Translations under genes and position numbers: made by a program
Notes under the pieces: model-generated
Seen by the model: the letters and a program-made list of their open reading frames with translations, nothing else
What the model was told of the DNA's origin: nothing
Database searches by the model: none
Shown here: positions 30,476-39,373 of the stretch, one piece after another
Numbering within the stretch: the stretch's first letter is position 1
Layout: each line of letters opens with the position of its first letter
NCBI RefSeq assembly: GCF_007625115.1
Contig: NZ_VMNH01000005.1
Location: forward strand, 310,001 to 374,000
From: Sedimenticola selenatireducens
GTDB taxonomy: Bacteria; Pseudomonadota; Gammaproteobacteria; Chromatiales; Chromatiaceae
Direction: 5' to 3'
DNA length: 64,000 nt

Positions 30476-31627
30476 ATGGATCAGCGAGCGGAGGAGAAAC
30501 AGCTACGTTATCAGGCCATTCAGCGCGTCACGATTGTGGGTGTGCTGGTCAACCTCGTACTCGCAGTCAGCAAGACCAGTATTGGTTTCATTGCCCAGTC
30601 TCAATCACTGGTGGCGGATGGTATTCACTCTCTATCTGATCTGCTGTCGGATGCGCTGGTATTCTTTGCTTCAAAACATGCCCATCAAGGCCCAGATGAG
30701 GACCACCCCTATGGGCATGGGCGTTTTGAGACGGCAGGAACGCTCGGTCTGGGTCTGTTGCTGGCCCTGGTGGCCATTGGCATCACCTGGGATGCGGTGG
30801 AACGCCTCTTCTCACCGGAGGCACTGCTTCATCCTAAGCCCCTTGCCCTGTATGCCGCACTCTTCTCGATCCTCGCTAATGAGTGGCTTTACCATTACAC
30901 GGCACGGGTAGCAAGGCGGATAAAATCTGATCTGTTGCAAGCCAATGCCTGGCACCATCGTTCGGATGCACTCTCCTCCATCGTGGTATTGGTGGGTGTC
31001 GCCGGTACTATGGCGGGTCTTCCCTATCTGGATGCCATCGCAGCCATCGGCGTCGGTCTCATGATTGCCAAGATTGGCTGGGATCTGAGCTGGCCTGCAT
31101 TCCAGGAGTTGGTGGATGAGGGTCTGGATGAAGATCGGCTGGAAAAGATTCGTGGAATCATTTGCCATATTGGCGGAGTGCAGGATATTCATATGCTTCG
31201 CACCCGACGCATCGGTGGCGAGGCCACGGTTGATGTGCATATCCTGGTTGAACCCTGGTTGAGTGTTTCGGAAGGCCACATGATTGGCCAGACGGTGATT
31301 GATCGGTTATTGGAAGGGGTCAGTGAAGTGATGGATGTCACCGTCCATATTGATCCGGAAGATGACGAAATCGCCATTCCCTGTGAGGGGTTGCCCTTGC
31401 GGGCGGCCGCAGAAAAACTGCTTGAACAGCAGTGGACCGATATTCCAGGTGCTGATCGTCGTAAGCGGGTCGTGTTTCATTATCTGGAGGGAAAGATAGG
31501 CGTCGACGTCTACTTCTCATTGGATGACTTGGCGGAGCCTGAAATACTGCGAGCCTTTCAGCAGACGCTGGAAGAACGGGCCTTGCGAAGACCAGAGTTT
31601 GGCGCCGTGCGGGTATATTATGGCTAA
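30476..31627 (+). CDS. Cation diffusion facilitator family transporter
   Basis: 383 aa. Six helices with the metal-site residues of CDF exporters: SLVADGIHSLSDLLSD in helix 2 and WHHRSDALSS in helix 5. A C-terminal cytoplasmic domain is longer than usual, with a second ferredoxin-like half (after residue about 300). It likely exports Fe2+, Zn2+ or Mn2+. The ATG at 30476 follows GAAGG; a TTG at 30467 overlapping the tusA stop (TTGA) is an alternative start. Third gene of the PP-loop-tusA operon. Confidence 0.9.
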   Translation: MDQRAEEKQLRYQAIQRVTIVGVLVNLVLAVSKTSIGFIAQSQSLVADGIHSLSDLLSDALVFFASKHAHQGPDEDHPYGHGRFETAGTLGLGLLLALVAIGITWDAVERLFSPEALLHPKPLALYAALFSILANEWLYHYTARVARRIKSDLLQANAWHHRSDALSSIVVLVGVAGTMAGLPYLDAIAAIGVGLMIAKIGWDLSWPAFQELVDEGLDEDRLEKIRGIICHIGGVQDIHMLRTRRIGGEATVDVHILVEPWLSVSEGHMIGQTVIDRLLEGVSEVMDVTVHIDPEDDEIAIPCEGLPLRAAAEKLLEQQWTDIPGADRRKRVVFHYLEGKIGVDVYFSLDDLAEPEILRAFQQTLEERALRRPEFGAVRVYYG

Positions 31628-31628
31628 C

Positions 31629-31674
31629 GCACCATAATGGGGCCTTATTGCTGTTTTACGCACCATTATAGTGC
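31629..31674. promoter_or_regulatory. Two NtrC-like enhancer sites upstream of glnA
   Basis: GCACCATAATGGGGC (31629-31643) and GCACCATTATAGTGC (31660-31674) match the NtrC palindrome TGCACnA-N3-TnGTGCA imperfectly. Their centres are 31 bp apart, about three helical turns, and they sit 200-240 bp upstream of the sigma-54 start, as enhancers do. Confidence 0.72.
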
Positions 31675-31848
31675 TTTTATTGATCGCTGACCGCCGGAAC
31701 CCCTTCATGGGCGTACCTTTTTTGCACCTCCGCCCACGCTGTGATGGGGCGCTAATTGACTGTATTTATTTCTGTTTCCAGAGATGGGTACATTCGTAGT
31801 AAAATCACGGGCTCGGTCATGGAGGGGAGTTTTTTGGTCCCATGGTCG
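31675..31848. other. glnA upstream spacer
   Basis: The 352-bp gap between the CDF gene and glnA is regulatory DNA. Apart from the NtrC-like pair and the sigma-54 promoter listed separately, I see no gene or strong hairpin in it. Confidence 0.5.
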
Positions 31849-31864
31849 TGGCACAGTACTTGCT
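31849..31864 (+). promoter_or_regulatory. Sigma-54 promoter of glnA
   Basis: TGGCACAGTACTTGCT matches the sigma-54 consensus TGGCAC-N5-TTGCW exactly, with GG at 31850-31851 and GC at 31862-31863 (10 nt between). Transcription should begin near 31875, about 105 nt before glnA. Confidence 0.9.
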
Positions 31865-31979
31865 AATTCTACGGGCATGCTTTGACTGCCCTGAACTGGG
31901 CATCTCAAAACTTACTCATTTTTTAGTGTGTGGCCACAGTGTGGTCCAAACAATTTAATACTAACTGCTGGAGAACCTC

Positions 31980-33386
31980 ATGGCCTCAAAAGTCCTGAAG
32001 ATGATCAAAGACAACGAAGTGAAGTTCGTCGATTTCCGCTTCACCGATACCCGTGGTAAAGAGCAACACGTTTCTGTTCCTGCTCACACTATCGATGAAG
32101 ATCTCTTCACCGACGGTAAGATGTTTGATGGTTCTTCCATCGCAGGTTGGAAGGGTATTAATGAATCTGACATGATTCTGATGCCGGATGCATCAAGTGC
32201 TGTTCTGGATCTCTTCTCGGATGAAGTGACCATCAACATCACCTGCGATATCCTGGAGCCTTCCACCATGGAAGGGTATGAGCGTGATCCCCGTTCTGTA
32301 GCACGTCGTGCTGAAGCTTACCTGCAATCTACCGGTATTGCCGATTCCGCATTTTTTGGCCCAGAGCCTGAATTCTTCATCCTGGATGATATCCGCTGGG
32401 GAGCCGACATGAGCGGAGCCTTCTACAAGATTGATTCGGAAGAGGCTGGCTGGAACTCTGAGCGCGTTTACAATGACGGCAACATCGGTCACCGTCCTGG
32501 CACCAAGGGCGGCTATTTCCCCGTACCGCCAGTTGACTCACTAAACGATATCCGTGCCGCCATGTGTCTGGCGATGGAAGAGATGGGTGTTCCTGTTGAG
32601 GTTCATCACCACGAGGTTGCTACCGCAGGTCAGTGTGAGATCGGTACCAAGTTCAGTACTCTGGTAGAGCGTGCAGACTGGGTTCAGATCCAGAAGTACG
32701 TCACCTGGAACGTCGCTCACGCTTATGGCAAGACGGCTACCTTTATGCCGAAACCGCTGGTAGGTGACAACGGTTCCGGTATGCACGTGCATATGTCGCT
32801 GGCGAAAAATGGCGAGAACCTGTTTGCCGGTAACCTCTATGGTGGTCTGTCTGAGACTGCACTGTATTACATTGGTGGTGTCATCAAGCATGCCCGTGCC
32901 CTGAATGCCTTCACCAACCCTTCCACCAACTCCTATAAGCGTCTGGTCCCTGGATTCGAAGCCCCTGTTATGCTGGCTTACTCAGCCCGTAACCGTTCTG
33001 CCTCCATCCGTATCCCATTTGTCAGTAGCCCCAAGGGTCGCCGTGTTGAGGTTCGTTTCCCGGATCCTACCGCTAACCCCTATTTGGCCTTTGCTGCATT
33101 GATGATGGCTGGTCTGGACGGTATCCAGAACAAGATTCACCCCGGTGAGGCGATGGATAAAGACCTGTATGACCTGCCAGCCGAAGAGGCCCTCTCTATC
33201 CCGACCGTCTGCCACAGTCTGGATCAGGCGCTTGAGGCACTGGATGCAGATCGTGAATTCCTCACCGCTGGTGGTGTATTCACCGATGATCTGATTGATG
33301 CCTTCATCGCCCTGAAAATGGAAGATGTGACACGTATCCGCATGACCACCCACCCGGTGGAGTTTGACATGTACTACAGCTTGTAA
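31980..33386 (+). CDS. glnA: Glutamine synthetase, type I
   Basis: 468 aa, the GSI-beta length. It begins with the beta-grasp domain, carries [30 protein letters not shown] at the active site and NRSASIRIP, and has [10 protein letters not shown], the adenylylation-site loop whose Tyr is modified by GlnE. It forms glutamine from glutamate, ammonia and ATP. A sigma-54 promoter with NtrC-like sites lies upstream, and ntrBC follow downstream. Confidence 0.99.
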   Translation: MASKVLKMIKDNEVKFVDFRFTDTRGKEQHVSVPAHTIDEDLFTDGKMFDGSSIAGWKGINESDMILMPDASSAVLDLFSDEVTINITCDILEPSTMEGYERDPRSVARRAEAYLQSTGIADSAFFGPEPEFFILDDIRWGADMSGAFYKIDSEEAGWNSERVYNDGNIGHRPGTKGGYFPVPPVDSLNDIRAAMCLAMEEMGVPVEVHHHEVATAGQCEIGTKFSTLVERADWVQIQKYVTWNVAHAYGKTATFMPKPLVGDNGSGMHVHMSLAKNGENLFAGNLYGGLSETALYYIGGVIKHARALNAFTNPSTNSYKRLVPGFEAPVMLAYSARNRSASIRIPFVSSPKGRRVEVRFPDPTANPYLAFAALMMAGLDGIQNKIHPGEAMDKDLYDLPAEEALSIPTVCHSLDQALEALDADREFLTAGGVFTDDLIDAFIALKMEDVTRIRMTTHPVEFDMYYSL

Positions 33387-33407
33387 GCACTTCCTTTCTA
33401 CGTTGTT

Positions 33408-33437
33408 AAAAACGCCTCCATCCGGGGGCGTTTTTTA
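33408..33437 (+). terminator. Terminator after glnA
   Basis: AACGCC (33411-33416) and GGCGTT (33427-33432) form the stem, extended by a GC-rich loop base, followed by a T-run ending near 33437. Confidence 0.9.
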
Positions 33438-33533
33438 TACAGGCTTTGTTCCTCTAGCATCACTCATCGACAAAACAGTACGGTTGGTCTGGCCGCTATT
33501 GAGAGGATCACTACCCTGAGCTATGCTCACAGT

Positions 33534-34283
33534 ATGAGAGCATTATTCGTTTTATGTCTGCTTTTGCTATCCGTCCCCGGGCAATCGGAGATTTATAAAT
33601 GGGTGGACAGTAAAGGCGAAGTTCACTATTCCGACACGCCCTCGCGGGATGCGGAGCAGATAAAGCTGTCTGATCCCACCATTTACACGCCAACGGGTGT
33701 CGCAGCTTCAGCCGGTTCTGCTCAGACTCCCGCAGCAAAGGCCCCAGATAAAATTAACTACAGCAGTTTTGTCATTGTGGCGCCTGGAAACAATGAGGTG
33801 GTGCAGAGCAATGATGGTACCGTGACGGTCCAGTTTCAGATTGAGCCCGGATTGAAGTCAGGTCATTACATCTTGCCCGTGTTGGATGGCACTATCCTTA
33901 CCCAGAAAGCGACCAGCTCAGTCTTGATACTGAATGGGTTAGAGCGAGGCGCGCACATGCTGCATGCCAGTATCTATAATGCGGGCGGCAGTCTCTTGTC
34001 TCGCTCTAATATCGTACAGTTTTTTGTTCGACAAACCTCTGTTGTGGAAGATGGTAAGTCTCCGGATTTGCCAGATTCTGGCAGTAGTGGCCAATCGGGT
34101 GTTGATGCGCCTCAGTACAAACCTGGTGCAGCTCCTGGTTACACGCCAGGAGCCAGTAGCAACTTCACACCTGATCCCACCGATTCATCACCTGGCCAGG
34201 ACAACACTAAGTTCGACCCCACCAGTAAACCGATCTCATCGTCACCTGGGCAGACTAATCCGGCCTTCAAGCCGAATTATTAA
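33534..34283 (+). CDS. DUF4124 domain secreted protein in the glnA-ntrBC locus
   Basis: 249 aa. A signal peptide (MRALFVLCLLLLSVPGQS) leads into DUF4124 with YKWVDSKGEVHYSDTPS. A beta-rich middle (FVIVAPGNNEVVQ, about residues 78-165) follows, then a Pro/Ser/Gly-rich tail from about 185 with repeated aromatic-x-Pro units (QYKPGA, GYTPGA, NFTPDP, AFKPNY). Such genes are often found between glnA and ntrB in gammaproteobacteria; function is unknown. Probably periplasmic or outer-envelope. Confidence 0.85.
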   Translation: MRALFVLCLLLLSVPGQSEIYKWVDSKGEVHYSDTPSRDAEQIKLSDPTIYTPTGVAASAGSAQTPAAKAPDKINYSSFVIVAPGNNEVVQSNDGTVTVQFQIEPGLKSGHYILPVLDGTILTQKATSSVLILNGLERGAHMLHASIYNAGGSLLSRSNIVQFFVRQTSVVEDGKSPDLPDSGSSGQSGVDAPQYKPGAAPGYTPGASSNFTPDPTDSSPGQDNTKFDPTSKPISSSPGQTNPAFKPNY

Positions 34284-34345
34284 TCCTGCCGGAGCGCTCT
34301 AAAGCAGCCTCCCTACAGAAGGGTTGTAATAAAACTCGTCTGATT

Positions 34346-34380
34346 GAACACCCATGCACTATATTAGTGCATGAGTGTTC
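34346..34380. promoter_or_regulatory. NtrC-like site within a 35-bp inverted repeat upstream of ntrB
   Basis: The core TGCACTATATTAGTGCA (34355-34371) has perfect 7-bp arms and fits the NtrC consensus. It is embedded in a 16-3-16 inverted repeat with 15 of 16 pairs. It lies about 105 nt before ntrB, so it could autoregulate ntrBC or fold as a terminator for the DUF4124 gene. Confidence 0.72.
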
Positions 34381-34484
34381 TCTGTCTTTTGCCTCTTCCT
34401 CGCCGTACAGGCCTGTAAATAGTGCTAAAAGCGTAACAGAGCGCTATTTCGATTATTGGTTCAGAAATTGCTACAGGCTCAGCT

Positions 34485-35579
34485 ATGAATGAGATCTACG
34501 CCACACTGAAAACATATCAGCAGCGCATTTTGGAAAATCTCAGTACCGCTGTGCTGCTGTTGGATAAAGCGCTCTGCCTACGCTATATGAATCCTGCGGC
34601 AGAGATGCTTTTCGAAGTCAGTGTACGCCACATGGTGGGTAATCCCGCTGAATTGCTGATTCACTGCGAAGAAGGGGTAACCCGTGAGAGTCTGATGCAG
34701 GCATTGGAAACAGGCCACCCCTTTACTGAGCGCGAACTGAATCTTTCCCTGCCGGATGGCAAACGAGCAACAGTAGATTGTACGGTCATTCCACTGCATG
34801 AGTCGGATGAGGATTGCGGTCTATTGATCGAGATTCAGCAGATTGACCGGCAATTGCGCATCAGTCGTGAAGAGCATCTGCTGTCGCAGCATCAGGCCGC
34901 ACAGGAGTTGATCCGTGGTCTGGCCCATGAGATCAAGAATCCTCTCGGTGGTTTGCGAGGTGCGGCGCAACTACTGGAACAGGAGCTGCCCGATTCGGCG
35001 CTGATTGAATATACACAGATCATCATAAACGAAGCGGATCGCCTGAAAAATCTGGTCAACCGGATGTTGGGCTCTAATCGGTTACCCACTCTGCAGGAAG
35101 TGAATGTTCACTCACTACTGGAGCGGGTACGCAATCTGGTGTTAGTGGAGTCACAACAAAAACTGAATATCACACGTGATTATGATCCGAGTATTCCAGA
35201 TCTACTGTTGGATCGTGACAGCATTATTCAGGCGTTGTTGAATATTCTTCGCAATGCCGCCCGAGAAATTAGTGGTGATCCACAAGGCTGCATCATCTTG
35301 CATACCCGTATCTTGCGGCAATTCACCATCGGTAATCGACGTTACCGTCTGGTGGCGCAGATTGGTATTGAAGATAACGGCCCGGGTATCCCCGAATCGA
35401 TCAGAGAAAAGCTCTTTTACCCGATGGTGACTGCCAGCGATGATGGGGTAGGCCTAGGCCTCAGCATCGCTCAGTCACTGATTAATCAGCATGGTGGACT
35501 TATTGAGTGCACCAGCGAGCCCGGAAAGACACTTTTTAGTGTGTTGCTGCCAGTGGAGAACCCGAATGCCACCAAATAG
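34485..35579 (+). CDS. ntrB: Nitrogen regulation sensor histidine kinase NtrB
   Basis: 364 aa, soluble. An N-terminal PAS domain (YMNPAAEMLFEVS), then the H-box RGLAHEIKNPLGGLRGAAQLLE with the phospho-accepting His, N-box NILRNAARE and G-boxes DNGPGIPE and GVGLGLSIAQSL. It phosphorylates or dephosphorylates NtrC under PII control. It overlaps ntrC by 14 nt. Confidence 0.97.
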   Translation: MNEIYATLKTYQQRILENLSTAVLLLDKALCLRYMNPAAEMLFEVSVRHMVGNPAELLIHCEEGVTRESLMQALETGHPFTERELNLSLPDGKRATVDCTVIPLHESDEDCGLLIEIQQIDRQLRISREEHLLSQHQAAQELIRGLAHEIKNPLGGLRGAAQLLEQELPDSALIEYTQIIINEADRLKNLVNRMLGSNRLPTLQEVNVHSLLERVRNLVLVESQQKLNITRDYDPSIPDLLLDRDSIIQALLNILRNAAREISGDPQGCIILHTRILRQFTIGNRRYRLVAQIGIEDNGPGIPESIREKLFYPMVTASDDGVGLGLSIAQSLINQHGGLIECTSEPGKTLFSVLLPVENPNATK

Positions 35580-36975
35580 TAGTGTATGGGTCATCGATGA
35601 TGATCGTTCTATTCGCTGGGTCCTGGAAAAGGCCTTTGAAAAAGCCGGCTTGAGTGTCCGCTGCTTTCCCAGTGCGGATGGCGTTTTGGAGTCGCTGCTG
35701 CGAGAGCAGCCAGACGTGATTGTCTCGGATATTCGCATGCCGGGAATGGATGGATTATCACTGCTGGAAAGGATTAACGAGGTCTATCCCGATCTGCCGG
35801 TGATCATCATGACTGCCCACTCGGATCTGGACAGTGCCGTAGCCGCTTATCACGGCGGTGCCTTTGAATATCTTCCCAAACCCTTTGATGTAGATGAAGC
35901 GGTAGAGCAGGTCTCGCGCGCCTGTCGCAAGAGCCGTGGTGCTACACAACGGAAAGAGGAGGAGACCCAGTCGAGTCCGGAAATAATTGGCGAGGCCCCG
36001 GCAATGCAGGAGGTGTTTCGTGCCATCGGTCGCCTTGCACGCTCCAATATCACTGTATTGATCAATGGTGAGTCCGGCACCGGCAAGGAGTTGGTTGCCC
36101 AGGCGCTGCATCGACATAGCCCGCGGGCGAAGCAGCCCTTTATCGCCTTGAATATGGCGGCTATTCCAAGAGATCTGATGGAGTCTGAGCTATTTGGTCA
36201 TGAGCGCGGTGCCTTTACCGGCGCACAAGCTCGAAGGGTGGGTCGCTTTGAGCAGGCCGATGGTGGCACCCTGTTTCTGGATGAGATCGGTGATATGCCT
36301 CCAGAGCTGCAGACTAGGCTGCTGCGTGTGTTGGCGGACGGTGAGTTTTATAGGGTCGGTGGCCATGAACCGGTGAAGGTGGATGTGCGGATCATTGCGG
36401 CCACACATCAGAACCTGGAGCAGTTGGTTAAGGAGGGCCGTTTTCGCGAGGATCTGTTTCACCGCCTGAATGTGATCAGGATACACATACCCTCGCTGAG
36501 TGAACGTCAGGAGGATATCGGTCTGTTGATGCGTTATTTTCTCTCTTTGGCCGCAGAAGAGCTGGGGGTAGAGACTAAGACGCTACTACCTGAAACGTTA
36601 TCCACACTAGAGCAGTTGAGTTGGCCGGGCAATGTTCGGCAGTTGGAGAATACGGCCCGCTGGTTGACCGTCATGGCTTCTAGTCAGGAGGTCCACATCA
36701 AGGATTTACCACCCGAGCTGCTTGAGTCGGATGAGCCGAGAGAACAGGGAGAGGATTGGCAATTATCTCTGCGTAACTGGGCACGCAAGCGATTGCTACA
36801 GGGGCATGAGGCTTTGCTCGATGAAGTTACGCCCGCCTTCGAGACGATTATGATTGAAACTGCACTGGAGCAGACTGGCGGTAGAAAGCAGGACGCTGCT
36901 AAACTACTGGGGTGGGGCCGCAATACCCTGACCCGTAAGATTAAAGAGCTGGGTCTGGAGGTCCAAGATACCTAA
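35566..36975 (+). CDS. ntrC: Nitrogen regulation response regulator NtrC
   Basis: 469 aa. Receiver domain with the acceptor Asp in [14 protein letters not shown]+ sigma-54 activator domain with GESGTGKEL, the GAFTGA loop that contacts sigma-54, and [13 protein letters not shown], and a C-terminal Fis-type helix-turn-helix ([19 protein letters not shown]). It activates glnA from enhancer sites. The start at 35566 has GGAG 7 nt upstream; a longer frame to 35491 lies within ntrB. Confidence 0.98.
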   Translation: MPPNSSVWVIDDDRSIRWVLEKAFEKAGLSVRCFPSADGVLESLLREQPDVIVSDIRMPGMDGLSLLERINEVYPDLPVIIMTAHSDLDSAVAAYHGGAFEYLPKPFDVDEAVEQVSRACRKSRGATQRKEEETQSSPEIIGEAPAMQEVFRAIGRLARSNITVLINGESGTGKELVAQALHRHSPRAKQPFIALNMAAIPRDLMESELFGHERGAFTGAQARRVGRFEQADGGTLFLDEIGDMPPELQTRLLRVLADGEFYRVGGHEPVKVDVRIIAATHQNLEQLVKEGRFREDLFHRLNVIRIHIPSLSERQEDIGLLMRYFLSLAAEELGVETKTLLPETLSTLEQLSWPGNVRQLENTARWLTVMASSQEVHIKDLPPELLESDEPREQGEDWQLSLRNWARKRLLQGHEALLDEVTPAFETIMIETALEQTGGRKQDAAKLLGWGRNTLTRKIKELGLEVQDT

Positions 36976-37001
36976 CGAGCAGTACGCATAGGAATATAAA
37001 A

Positions 37002-37400
37002 ATGGATAGTAGCAGTATCGAACTACCAGGCACTGAGATTGAAAGCATCGACATTGAGAATGGCCAGGTTTCGATCCGTTTTTCGCCGGCCTACATCATC
37101 AAGACAATATCGGGCTCAGATGAGCGCACACGCTGGCGCCAAGTGGGTACCCTGATTTTTTCCGAGGCTGAACTGGAAGGCGAAATACCGACAGTACCCT
37201 GTATCTGTGAAGGGGGCGATGTTGGGCAGAGCGTCTTTACCTACCGGGATATGATTCCACTCCCGTTTGAGGGGAGAGGCCATGCCCACTGTGATCTGCG
37301 TATTAAAGGAACAGATCAGCACCTCAAGGTAGTGGGGGAGCGGGTCAAGCTGGATATGGATGACCGGCCCTACTATATCGAACATATTCGTTCGTCTTAA
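37002..37400 (+). CDS. Hypothetical protein, 132 aa
   Basis: I do not recognise this acidic, apparently cytoplasmic protein. It has no signal peptide or membrane helix. The sequence looks beta-rich, with two cysteines in VPCICEGGD and an HAHCDLRI segment; it ends in YYIEHIRSS. It follows ntrC by 26 nt in the same direction and could be read through from it. A convergent thioredoxin-like gene follows. The composition and length look like a real conserved gene. Confidence 0.65.
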   Translation: MDSSSIELPGTEIESIDIENGQVSIRFSPAYIIKTISGSDERTRWRQVGTLIFSEAELEGEIPTVPCICEGGDVGQSVFTYRDMIPLPFEGRGHAHCDLRIKGTDQHLKVVGERVKLDMDDRPYYIEHIRSS

Positions 37401-37432
37401 ACTATTTCGCTTGGACTGGTTTTGCTCGGTTA

Positions 37433-37954
37433 CTAGCGCGGCAATGCCAGTGCCCGAATAGGTACCAACAGTTCTGGCTGATCCCACTCCCGGCTTCCCA
37501 GGGCGCGATAGACAATACGTCCTTCCTGATCCACGACATAGGTAATGGGCAGGCGCATCGCATCCCAGCGGGTTGATACCTCCGTATCAAGATCGAGCAG
37601 GATGGGGAAATCAACTGGCTCTTTCTGCAGATAGTCTGTAACCCGTTTTTCCTTCTCCCCGACATTGATAGCGATCAGCTCAATGCCGTGCTTTTTTAAC
37701 CATGCCGCCCCACGATTTAAAGCAGGCATCTCCTTTCGACAGGAAGGGCACCAGGTGGCCCAGAAGTTGATAACTACGACTTTACCCCGATAATCATTCA
37801 GCGATACCGTTTTTCCATAGGTATCCTTTAATGTAAAAGGCGGTGCTTCGGGACGCGCATCCACGAGTGACAGGAGACGCGCCGCTGATGCAGTCCCAAT
37901 AGAGAAAAAGAGCAAAAGCGCCAACAGGGTAGCGGTTAATCGCGGGGTATTCAT
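37433..37954 (-). CDS. TlpA-like periplasmic thiol:disulfide oxidoreductase
   Basis: 173 aa including a signal peptide (LTATLLALLLFFSIGTASA). The thioredoxin-fold catalytic site is WATWCPSCRKEMPAL (CPSC). YGKTVSLNDYRGKVVVINFW is typical of TlpA/ResA proteins, which reduce periplasmic disulfides, for instance in cytochrome c maturation. The start at 37954 gives a good signal peptide; 14 upstream codons would spoil it. Confidence 0.9.
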   Translation of the reverse strand: MNTPRLTATLLALLLFFSIGTASAARLLSLVDARPEAPPFTLKDTYGKTVSLNDYRGKVVVINFWATWCPSCRKEMPALNRGAAWLKKHGIELIAINVGEKEKRVTDYLQKEPVDFPILLDLDTEVSTRWDAMRLPITYVVDQEGRIVYRALGSREWDQPELLVPIRALALPR

Positions 37955-38004
37955 GGGATTGTTTCCAGCAGCAGCTTGGCCATAGCACTTCGGCATATCA
38001 TGGC

Positions 38005-39267
38005 TTAGATATTCAGTAGGGCCTGGGCGTGGGCGATTTGGTCTTTTGCCTGCTCCAGTATTTTAAGGCTCATACGAGGCGTTAACTCGCCCAACTCAAG
38101 CCGGCTGTGGGCCGGGACTTCATCAATAGCCGGCAGGTGTAGTCCCTTGTTGTTGCCGATATAACTGTGCAGTTGGGCGATGATCACCAGGTCACAGTAG
38201 TCTGGAACCTCACCTTTATTCCGCATCCACTGTTCGGCCTCCAGGGCGGTGATGACAAAATCGCTGGGAAAGCGCCAGTTGTTCATGATCATGCTACCGA
38301 TCTGGGCACGCATATTGGTGATGGCCTGATCAATCATTGCTGGCTGCATTGCTTCGTCTGGAAAATTTTTCGCGTAGTTCAGAATGGCCACGATACCGAT
38401 ATCGTGCAGGAGTCCTACCAGCATGGCATGCTCTGGTTTAAAGCGTCGATCCTGTTTTGCCAATACATAGCAGATTGCTGCCACATGGGTGCTGTGTTTC
38501 CAGAGTTGTTGCATACGACTCTGCAGGAGCGCAGAGTCAGATTGAAACAGCTCTTTAAGGGCATAGGAGAGGACCAGCTTGTGGGTGACATCACCCCCCA
38601 GTCTGACCACCGCTGCGCTGCAGGTGTCGACGGGGTTTCTGCCGCCATAAAAGGCGCTGTTCGCCGCTTTAATCAGTTTTGCCGTGATGACCGGGTCAAT
38701 CTGTATAAGCTCGGCAATCTGCTGAGCATCACTTATACCATCCTCCAGGGCTCGGCCAATACGAATGGCCACTTCGGGTAGGCTGGGCAGCTGAAGACAG
38801 TCTTGCTCGAGGTCACTTAGTAGTTGCGCTGAGAGCTGATCTTCAAAATCGGTCGTTTCATTGAGCGCCTCACCACTGACCTCATACCCTTCAATTCCTC
38901 CTTGGATGGGGTGGTTGGCCGACAGGTTTTCCAGATAGGCATTATCGATCATCAGATACCGAACAGGGGTCTGGCATTTGACCTGATATTGACGCGGGCG
39001 CAATTGGGCAATAGGGGACATTGCTGAGCGGTCGTCGGCGCTGATCTCCCGCTTATGCCCATCCTTGGAGGAAAGTAACAGGGTGCCTTCCAGTAGAAAA
39101 TAGGTTTGATCATCATTGCTGGCCAGTTCCATCAGTATCTGATTAGGAACGGCTTGCTTTATTTCAGCCACGCCAGCCAGCAGCGTTAACTGCTGACCGC
39201 TGAGCGCTTGCAAGGGTATGAAGCGCTTAAGTTCGTCAGTGCTGGGGTGGTTTATTGTACGATCCAT
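38005..39267 (-). CDS. Cyclic-nucleotide-binding-like / HDOD domain protein
   Basis: 420 aa. The N-terminal 130 residues resemble a cNMP-binding (CRP-like) beta-roll (QILMELASNDDQTYFLLEGTLLLSSKDG). The C-terminal part is an HDOD domain (LPSLPEVAIRIGRAL, LIQIDPVITAKLIKAANSAFY, LVGLLHDIGIVAILNY). HDOD proteins act in signalling and are not proven hydrolases; the HD pair survives in LLHDIG. The start at 39267 is preceded by AGGG. The cyclic-nucleotide ligand is not certain, since the phosphate-binding arginine motif is not obvious. Confidence 0.85.
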   Translation of the reverse strand: MDRTINHPSTDELKRFIPLQALSGQQLTLLAGVAEIKQAVPNQILMELASNDDQTYFLLEGTLLLSSKDGHKREISADDRSAMSPIAQLRPRQYQVKCQTPVRYLMIDNAYLENLSANHPIQGGIEGYEVSGEALNETTDFEDQLSAQLLSDLEQDCLQLPSLPEVAIRIGRALEDGISDAQQIAELIQIDPVITAKLIKAANSAFYGGRNPVDTCSAAVVRLGGDVTHKLVLSYALKELFQSDSALLQSRMQQLWKHSTHVAAICYVLAKQDRRFKPEHAMLVGLLHDIGIVAILNYAKNFPDEAMQPAMIDQAITNMRAQIGSMIMNNWRFPSDFVITALEAEQWMRNKGEVPDYCDLVIIAQLHSYIGNNKGLHLPAIDEVPAHSRLELGELTPRMSLKILEQAKDQIAHAQALLNI

Positions 39268-39373
39268 GATGCTAAACCCTGTTACCGCCTGCTTCACAAA
39301 TGAGCGGGGTTGGTATTGAACCGGTTTTAAAAAATCTTGCCTGTTGCGTTAGTCACTCAAAGGGCGTAATCGT

